Shown piece after piece: positions 6,825 through 11,174 of a stretch of DNA of 11,174 bases. The position numbers and the translations under genes were made by a program. Where the stretch lies: positions 1 through 11,174 of the forward strand of contig JACCZA010000368.1 in the NCBI GenBank assembly GCA_013696185.1, read 5' to 3'. Source of the DNA: Actinomycetota bacterium. GTDB taxonomy: Bacteria; Actinomycetota; Thermoleophilia; Gaiellales; Gaiellaceae. The first letter of the stretch is position 1, and the number at the start of each line of letters is the position of its first letter. The notes beneath the pieces are model-generated. The model saw only the letters and a program-made list of their open reading frames with translations. It had not been told where the DNA came from and ran no database searches.

Positions 6825-8275
6825 TGGATCTCCCTCGTCACGACCTCGGCCTGCATGCCGTTGCAGGGACCGAATACTGCCGAGAAGCGGCCCGCCTCGC
6901 CCCCGGCGACCACGATCTCAATCAGCTCCGGCTGCGTCCATTTTCGCACCAACGCGTCGTCCGCACTCGCCTGAACAAGTGGCGTCGTCTCGCCGCGGCG
7001 AAGTTCACCCGCCGGTCGCTGCGCCGCGGCGAAGATCGCCGCGCGGACCTGCTCCTTCGCCCAGCCCGCGGCGCCGAACAGCATCGCATGCTCGGGACAG
7101 AGCACGAACAGGGAGGTGTCGTCCATCGGCCACCAGAACGGGCTCCACTGCCCGGCTGCCGCCCATGCCAGCGTCGCCGCGAGCTCCTCTGGGGTGCGGC
7201 TGCGATGGTCGGAGACCGACAACGGCGCGTCCCCGGCGAAGACCGTCACCGTGGAGGTCTCCCGGGCGAAGCCGCGCTCGACGTGCAGCGGCTCCCAGGG
7301 GCTTGCTTCCTCGTTCTCGGCAACGCACATGCCGAGCTTGCCGGGATGTCCCAGGGTGGAGCGGTCGAGCCCTCCCGGACGGGCGCCGCCCGTGAGCGTC
7401 AGCAGCAGCCGAAGCGCTCGTCCGATCGTCATGTTGGCCCGAGCGCCCGGCCCGAGCGCGCCCATGCCACTGTTGAGGCCGATCGCGTCCCGTACGGGCC
7501 CGTTGACGACGAGGATCGGTCCTGCGGGCTGGGTCGTGACCCCGATCCCGTGTGCATTGAACCCAGGGTCGAGCGCCGCCTCGGCGGCGGCGATCACGAC
7601 CGGGAAGTACCGCGGCAGGCAGCCGGCAAGCACGGCGCACGCGGCGAGTCGCTCCAGTGTCGCCACGCCGTGCGCCGGCGGGACTGGCCCGAGCGAGTGG
7701 GCGCCGTCACGGCTGCCGAGCATCGTCTCGACCCGTTCGGGCGTCGGCGGGACCACGGGTAGGCCGTCGCTCCAGCCTCGTTCGATCATGTCCTCGAGCT
7801 CGTCGAGCCCGGCCGCCGCCTCGTACGTCCAGCGAGCGCCGCAGCCGGGTTTCCGCCGCGGCTCCTCGGACGGGAGCGATGCGCCGAGCAGTCGTTCGTA
7901 CGCGTCGGCGTCCCAGCCGGCCGCCGTTCCGGTCACCCCCACTCCGGGCTCGATGCGTACCGCTGTCGGCACCGTCGCGATCTCGTAGGCGCGCGAGACC
8001 TCGAATGGCGCAGGCTCGGCGAGCACCGGAAAACGGATGCCCGTACGGCGCGCGAGTCGGCTCGCCGCCTCGGGTGTCTCCTCCGCCACGCACGCGAGCG
8101 CGACGCCGGCCGGCCCCTGACCGAGCCCGGCGAGCCGTCGCAGCGCCAGCGCCGAGGTCGGGCAGTCGGCGTGCGCGAACACGAGTACCACCGGGCCGCC
8201 GGCCGTCAGGGCGTCGAGCGAGAGAGGGTCGCCGTCGATGCGCTCGAGCGTGAACCGGGGGGCCGCGCTCGCCAT
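6812..8275 (-). CDS. Thioredoxin-fold (redoxin) protein fused to a large C-terminal domain; operon partner of the UGSC selenoprotein
   Basis: 487 residues. Residues 1-135 look like a thioredoxin/AhpC-TSA fold: PVVLVFAHADCPTSALALRRL (29-48) places Cys38-Pro-Thr-Ser41 at the CxxC position, and TVPTAVRI at 101-108 supplies the usual cis-proline. The second Cys is Ser, so a resolving thiol or selenol would have to come from elsewhere. Residues 150-487 form a second domain I cannot name, beginning GWSDGLPVVPPTPERV (167-182) and containing TTQPAGPILVVNGPVRDAIG, GALGPGARANMTIGRALRL, LGHPGKLGMC and FGPCNGMQ, with cysteines at 145, 213, 219, 317, 393 and 471. The open frame extends upstream to 8392, but the ATG at 8273-8275 begins the redoxin domain and leaves room for the divergent SDR gene. 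It has a TACCCT box 6 bases upstream and no Shine-Dalgarno, suggesting a leaderless mRNA. First gene of the five-gene operon; donation of electrons to or from the selenoprotein is inference. Confidence 0.8.
   Translation of the reverse strand: MASAAPRFTLERIDGDPLSLDALTAGGPVVLVFAHADCPTSALALRRLAGLGQGPAGVALACVAEETPEAASRLARRTGIRFPVLAEPAPFEVSRAYEIATVPTAVRIEPGVGVTGTAAGWDADAYERLLGASLPSEEPRRKPGCGARWTYEAAAGLDELEDMIERGWSDGLPVVPPTPERVETMLGSRDGAHSLGPVPPAHGVATLERLAACAVLAGCLPRYFPVVIAAAEAALDPGFNAHGIGVTTQPAGPILVVNGPVRDAIGLNSGMGALGPGARANMTIGRALRLLLTLTGGARPGGLDRSTLGHPGKLGMCVAENEEASPWEPLHVERGFARETSTVTVFAGDAPLSVSDHRSRTPEELAATLAWAAAGQWSPFWWPMDDTSLFVLCPEHAMLFGAAGWAKEQVRAAIFAAAQRPAGELRRGETTPLVQASADDALVRKWTQPELIEIVVAGGEAGRFSAVFGPCNGMQAEVVTREIQWST
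6830..6836 (-). promoter_or_regulatory. Shine-Dalgarno of the UGSC selenoprotein gene
   Basis: GAGGGAG lies 5 bases (ATCCA) before the ATG at 6824, inside the last codons of the upstream gene. It is one of the few good Shine-Dalgarno sequences here and fixes the selenoprotein start despite the 13-bp gene overlap. Confidence 0.7.
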
Positions 8276-8280
8276 CGGCT

Positions 8281-8287
8281 TAGGGTA
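8281..8287. promoter_or_regulatory. Overlapping divergent -10-like boxes (TAGGGTA) between the redoxin-fusion and SDR genes
   Basis: The gap is only 18 bp (8276-8293). On the plus strand TAGGGT (8281-8286) ends 7 bases before the SDR ATG at 8294. On the minus strand TACCCT (8287-8282) ends 6 bases before the redoxin-fusion ATG at 8275. Both fit the actinobacterial TANNNT -10 and would place +1 at or one base from each start codon, so both transcripts may be leaderless. No convincing -35 is seen. AGGG at 8282-8285 is a weak Shine-Dalgarno alternative for the SDR gene only. Confidence 0.55.
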
Positions 8288-8293
8288 CGTGGC

Positions 8294-9064
8294 ATGGCCG
8301 GGCGGCTCGAGCAGCGGGTGGTAGTGGTCACCGGAGGCGCCTCCGGTCTCGGCCGTGCGATCGCGCTCCGCTTCGCCGACGAGGGCGCGCATGTCGTGGT
8401 CGGGGACGTTCGGCGCGATCCGCGCGAGGGTGGGGAGGAGACTCTCGCTCTGCTCGGCGACCGGGGCCTGTTCCTCGACACCGACGTTTCGCGCTCGGCC
8501 GACGTCGACCGCCTCGTCACGACGGCGGTCGCCCGCTACGGCCGCCTCGACGTAATGGTGTGCAACGCCGGCGTCTCGGGGCGCTGGTCGAAGGGCCTGC
8601 TCGAGACGACCGAGGAGGACTGGGACGCGATCATGGCGGTGAACCTGCGCGGCGTCTTCCTCTGCACGCAGCGAGCAGTCGCCGAGATGGTCGAGCAGGA
8701 GCCCGTCGACGAAGTTCGGGGCCGCGTCGTGATCATCTCCTCACAGCACGGCATGATCGGCCCGCCCGGCCACGTCGCCTACGCGGCTAGCAAAGGCGGC
8801 GTCGTCAACCTCGTGCGCCAGGTCGCGGTCGATTTCGGCCCCCGTGGCGTGCTCGTCAACGCGGTCGCGCCCGGAAAGATCCTCACCGGCTCACCGGAGC
8901 AGCAAGACCCGGACACGCTCGCGTACTCTCGCGCGCGCACGCCCTTCCACCGCCTTGGCCGGCCCGACGATGTCGCGGGCGCCGCGCTCTTCCTCGCCTC
9001 CGCCGACGCGGGGTACGTCAGCGGCGTCAACCTGCTCGTCGACGGCGGTTGGATGGCGTACTGA
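8294..9064 (+). CDS. Short-chain dehydrogenase/reductase (classical SDR)
   Basis: 256 residues, standard for classical SDR enzymes that interconvert alcohols and ketones with NAD(P). The cofactor loop TGGASGLG is at 13-20, and Asp38 at the end of strand beta-2 (VVVGDVR) favours NAD over NADP. NAG is at 91-93. The catalytic tetrad is Asn117 (VNLRG), Ser150 (IISSQHG), Tyr163 and Lys167 (YAASK). VNAVAPGKILTG at 188-199 and the C-terminal GVNLLVDGGW complete the family pattern. The open frame extends back to 8171, but those codons overlap the divergent gene and the ATG at 8294 starts exactly at the Rossmann fold. It is a single-gene unit that probably shares a divergent control region with the selenoprotein operon, so it may serve the same pathway. 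Substrate is unknown. Confidence 0.92.
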   Translation: MAGRLEQRVVVVTGGASGLGRAIALRFADEGAHVVVGDVRRDPREGGEETLALLGDRGLFLDTDVSRSADVDRLVTTAVARYGRLDVMVCNAGVSGRWSKGLLETTEEDWDAIMAVNLRGVFLCTQRAVAEMVEQEPVDEVRGRVVIISSQHGMIGPPGHVAYAASKGGVVNLVRQVAVDFGPRGVLVNAVAPGKILTGSPEQQDPDTLAYSRARTPFHRLGRPDDVAGAALFLASADAGYVSGVNLLVDGGWMAY

Positions 9065-9087
9065 AGACAGGCGCAAACGCGCTGCTT

Positions 9088-9366
9088 TCACCCCCGTGGG
9101 AGCGGCTCGATCCCGAGGCGCTCGAGCGCTCCTGCCAGGCCGGCCGCCCACACTCCATCGTCGACGAGCACGACCTGGTAGTCGTTGCGGCGATACTCGG
9201 CGATCTGCTCCGCCGTTTGCTCGAGCCATGCGGAGGCCGTGTCTGGATCGAGCGACGCCGGCGGGAGCTGCATGACGCCGTAGCCGTCGTTACGCAGCTG
9301 TGGCAGGCGCTGCACGAGGAGGCCGTCGGCGACGACCGCGATCTTCCGCGCGCGCGAGTCGCTCAC
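9088..9366 (-). CDS. Small conserved-looking protein of unknown function (92 aa)
   Basis: 92 residues starting with the GTG at 9364-9366, whose GTGA overlaps the stop of the 2OG oxygenase gene; no Shine-Dalgarno is visible, so coupled translation is likely. The frame is open further upstream to 9555, but that part lies inside the oxygenase gene and is arginine-rich shadow sequence. The product begins RKIAVVADGLLVQRLPQL, has a central acidic helix (about 40-57) and then NDYQVVLVDDG at about 60-70. This beta-alpha-beta pattern suggests a small Rossmann-like fold. I recognise no family. No cysteine, signal peptide or membrane segment is present. Its place directly behind the oxygenase suggests an accessory or substrate-related role, which is inference. 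It ends 23 bases from the convergent SDR stop. Confidence 0.6.
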   Translation of the reverse strand: MSDSRARKIAVVADGLLVQRLPQLRNDGYGVMQLPPASLDPDTASAWLEQTAEQIAEYRRNDYQVVLVDDGVWAAGLAGALERLGIEPLPRG

Positions 9367-10346
9367 GAGCCCGCGCCGTAGTCGATCAGAGAGCCCTCCT
9401 CGTCGCGGTCGAATGCGTCCGCCGCCTCGGCCAGCGCGGCCGCGATCTGCCTCAGGTCCGCCTGCAGCTCGGGCAGGGGTCGAGAGAAGTCGGTCCGGGT
9501 CGCAGCAAAGTGCTCGAGCCGGTGGGCTGCGACGCGCGCCTGAAAGCGGCTCCATTCCGTCAGTGCGATCTCGCGGCCGTCGATCTTCAACATCGTCGGG
9601 AGGTCGGTCGGGTCATCGACACCGGGAACGGGGGCCCAGAACGAGTTGACGACGGTGATGCGTGGGTGGCGCTCCTCGAGCTTGCAGGCGCGATGCAGCA
9701 CGCGGTGCCCCTGCTGGAGCACGGCCCAGCCGGCTGCCGGAAACTCGGGGCTGCGCACCTTCTCGGGCGGCAGCTGCTCACCCGCGAGCAGCAGGTGCCG
9801 TCCTTCCTCAACCGGGCCGGCGTAGTACTCGAACCGCCCTCCCTGCATGCCGCGAGGGTCGCTCGCGAAGAGCACGTAGTCGAAGGCCACGGCGTCGTGA
9901 TGCCACTGGTCGACGTTGAGGGAGAGATCGTCCGGCGCGTAGTTGATGTGCACCGCATGGTGCTGCACCGGGTGCGGTTCGAGCCGCACTTGTGCGAGCT
10001 CGCTCAGAAAGGCGAGGATCGTGGGATCGAAGGCCATGCCCCGCAGGAAGGCGGAACGGTAGATGGAGCCACGCAGCTTCTTGGGGATGCGCTCCATGCC
10101 CGTCGCATAGCCCTCGAGCTTGGTGCAGATCGCCCGGAGCGACTCGGCGCCCTCGTCGGAGAGGAACCGAAACGGTCCCGTGATCGCGACCGGGGAGAGC
10201 GCCGTCGGTCCCGCCGCCTCCGGCCCCCACTCTTCCAGCAGCACGACCTGTTCCGGCGGGGTGATCTCGATGTGGCGCTCCGGGTCCCACGCGACGTCCG
10301 TCTCGAGTTTTTCGAAGGGCAGGTGTAGCGCGGGCGCGTCGATCAT
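9363..10346 (-). CDS. 2-oxoglutarate/Fe(II)-dependent oxygenase-like protein
   Basis: 327 residues. A complete 2OG-Fe(II) facial triad and cosubstrate arginine can be read: His149-x-Asp151 in DQWHHDAVAFDYVLF (146-160), then His218, followed after exactly ten residues by Arg229-x-Thr231 in LHRACKLEERHPRITVVNSF (H-x10-R-x-S/T). GGRFEYY at 169-175 fits a core strand of the double-stranded beta helix. Such enzymes couple 2-oxoglutarate decarboxylation to hydroxylation, demethylation, desaturation or halogenation; the Asp in the HxD rules against the usual Gly/Ala of halogenases. The ATG at 10344-10346 overlaps the preceding stop (ATGA) and has a strong Shine-Dalgarno, GGAGAGGAG (10360-10352), 5 bases upstream. 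It sits third in the minus-strand operon with a TudS-related protein and an MDR reductase. Substrate is unknown. Confidence 0.8.
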   Translation of the reverse strand: MIDAPALHLPFEKLETDVAWDPERHIEITPPEQVVLLEEWGPEAAGPTALSPVAITGPFRFLSDEGAESLRAICTKLEGYATGMERIPKKLRGSIYRSAFLRGMAFDPTILAFLSELAQVRLEPHPVQHHAVHINYAPDDLSLNVDQWHHDAVAFDYVLFASDPRGMQGGRFEYYAGPVEEGRHLLLAGEQLPPEKVRSPEFPAAGWAVLQQGHRVLHRACKLEERHPRITVVNSFWAPVPGVDDPTDLPTMLKIDGREIALTEWSRFQARVAAHRLEHFAATRTDFSRPLPELQADLRQIAAALAEAADAFDRDEEGSLIDYGAGS

Positions 10347-10897
10347 GGTCGCTCCTCTCCATCGAGCAGCGCCACGAGCCGTGAGTGCTCCTCGCCGGGG
10401 TCGTAGTCGGGGAACCAGTGCCGGATGCCCGTGCGCCGCGGCATGGGCAGCCCCCGTTCGGTGAGCTCCGCGTGCAGTTCCTCCAGAAAGATGCCCTCAC
10501 CGCGCACGAGCGGCGTGTCTGCGTCGCCGACGTTCGGCTCACCGGCCCAGTCCGGGGCGGACGGAGTGAAGTCGACCCCCATCGTCGGGCTCGAGTCGAC
10601 GCCGATCAGGACGACGTCGTCGCCGGCCGAGACGTGCGGTTCCATCACGGCGGCAACCGTATGTGCGAGCCGGCGGCAATGCGCACGGAACACCGGCGTG
10701 TCCGCCTGCTCTCGCACCCACCAGAACCGTCTCGCCCCTCCGAAGGCAAGCTCCGGGCAGGGCATCTGCCGAATCGCAAATCCACGCTGGGTGAGCAGGT
10801 CGATCACCGGCTCCCACATGCCTGGGCGTTTCGCACCGCCGATCACCTTCGCATTCTGATTCAGCAGGCAGTGCGCAATAAAGGCGACCCGAGCCAT
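10343..10897 (-). CDS. TudS/DUF523-related putative desulfidase, CD3072-like, with altered cysteine set
   Basis: 184 residues. The N-terminus VAFIAHCLLNQNAKVIGGAK (4-23) and MPCPELAFGGARR (45-57) match TudS-related proteins, whose founding member is a [4Fe-4S] thiouracil desulfidase with three Cys ligands. Cys10 and Cys47 are in the expected places. The third ligand normally sits in an SPSCG block; here the block reads GVDSSPTMGVDF (99-110), with Met106 in place of Cys. Cys74 (FRAHCRRL) is the only other cysteine and may or may not substitute. EQADTPVFRAHCRRL at 63-77 matches the family's EQYDTPGYRxHC stretch. The ATG at 10895-10897 lies one base after the MDR stop with GAGG (10907-10904) 6 bases upstream; its TGA overlaps the next ATG. 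Removal of sulfur (or selenium) from a thio-carbonyl compound is the family expectation, but the missing Cys makes that uncertain. Confidence 0.7.
   Translation of the reverse strand: MARVAFIAHCLLNQNAKVIGGAKRPGMWEPVIDLLTQRGFAIRQMPCPELAFGGARRFWWVREQADTPVFRAHCRRLAHTVAAVMEPHVSAGDDVVLIGVDSSPTMGVDFTPSAPDWAGEPNVGDADTPLVRGEGIFLEELHAELTERGLPMPRRTGIRHWFPDYDPGEEHSRLVALLDGEERP
10352..10360 (-). promoter_or_regulatory. Strong Shine-Dalgarno of the 2OG oxygenase gene
   Basis: GGAGAGGAG sits 5 bases (CGACC) before the ATG at 10346, within the final codons of the upstream TudS-related gene. It allows initiation independent of the ATGA coupling and suggests the oxygenase is made at a higher level than its neighbours. 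Confidence 0.7.
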
Positions 10898-10898
10898 G

Positions 10899-11174
10899 TC
10901 AGGCCTCGAAGTCCAGCAGCACCTTGCCGAGCTTGCCGGACTCCTCCATGCGGTCGAACGCGGCGGCGGCGTCGGCCGCCGGGAACACGCGGTCGACGAG
11001 CGGGCGGATCCTCCCGGTGGCGAGGTGCGGGACTACCTCGCGGGCGAAGGCCTGCACCGCGTCGGCTTTCTCCTCGAGTGGGCGGGCGCGTAGGACGGTG
11101 CCCATCAGACGCACGCGCTTTCCCATCAGCTTGCGGAGGTCGAGCTGTGCCTCACTGCCCGCTCCGGTGCCGAC
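10899..11174 (-). CDS. Zinc-type alcohol dehydrogenase / quinone oxidoreductase (MDR, PIG3-like), C-terminal part (5' end outside window)
   Basis: The last 91 residues of a medium-chain dehydrogenase/reductase, normally about 325 residues, so the catalytic N-terminus and most of the Rossmann fold lie beyond 11174. The visible part begins VGTGAGSEAQLDLRKLMGKR, a close match to the PIG3/quinone-oxidoreductase segment GGxxxELDLxxLMxKR. It then reads VRLMGTVLRARPLEEK and ends with the family's RIRPLVDRVFPAADAAAAFDRMEESGKLGKVLLDF. An in-frame ATG at 11126 is internal, not a start, since homology continues through it. The stop (TGA, 10901-10899) is one base before the TudS-related ATG, so this is the upstream member of the second minus-strand operon and the promoter is outside the window. 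These enzymes reduce quinones or enones with NADPH; the substrate here is unknown. Confidence 0.88.
   Translation of the reverse strand, partial: VGTGAGSEAQLDLRKLMGKRVRLMGTVLRARPLEEKADAVQAFAREVVPHLATGRIRPLVDRVFPAADAAAAFDRMEESGKLGKVLLDFEA

Noticed and set aside
9065..9087. Possible terminator GCGC-AAAC-GCGC in the convergent gap
   Set aside because: Only a 4-bp stem with a short T run; too weak to call.
9300..10328. 342-codon open frame on the plus strand
   Set aside because: It lies antisense across the 2OG oxygenase gene, which has a full catalytic motif set. Its own product shows no family pattern.

Overview
The window is about 70% GC, with very tight gene packing, GTG starts, short start/stop overlaps and two divergent junctions where a TANNNT -10-like box lies only 5-8 bases from each start codon. 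This points to an actinobacterium, perhaps Thermoleophilia-like (the class is inference). It holds twelve protein genes, two of them cut by the window edges. I see no RNA genes, insertion sequences or CRISPR arrays, and no gene-free stretch longer than 23 bases.

Layout. (1) 1-712, plus strand: C-terminal half of a histidine/aromatic ammonia-lyase family enzyme. (2) 713-1642, minus: PuuE-like polysaccharide-deacetylase-fold amidohydrolase. (3) 1666-2901, plus: M20 allantoate/N-carbamoyl-amino-acid amidohydrolase. (4) 8275 down to 2898, minus: one five-gene operon, read as thioredoxin-fold fusion protein, UGSC-family selenoprotein, dihydropyrimidinase/hydantoinase, Gfo/Idh/MocA oxidoreductase, HisC-like aminotransferase. 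(5) 8294-9064, plus: SDR dehydrogenase. (6) 11174 down to 9088, minus: a second operon, read as zinc/quinone-type MDR oxidoreductase (partial), TudS-related putative desulfidase, 2OG-Fe(II) oxygenase, and a small 92-residue protein.

The highlight is the selenoprotein at 6306-6824. A standard gene caller would stop at the in-frame TGA (6552-6554) and give two fragments, but reading it as selenocysteine gives a 172-residue protein with the U-G-S-C-V-S-C motif. A perfect 7-bp hairpin begins exactly 11 nt after the TGA, the geometry of a bacterial SECIS. The motif also resembles the Sec site of glycine/proline reductase (GrdB/PrdB), and the gene upstream encodes a thioredoxin-fold protein with a CPTS site that could be its redox partner.

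Taken together the genes look like a catabolic island for a nitrogen-rich cyclic amide. A hydantoinase opens the ring, an M20 enzyme removes the carbamoyl group, a transaminase and several dehydrogenases handle the resulting amino or oxo acids, and a TudS-related protein, a 2OG oxygenase and a selenoprotein suggest sulfur/selenium or reductive chemistry. The substrate is not determined by the sequence.
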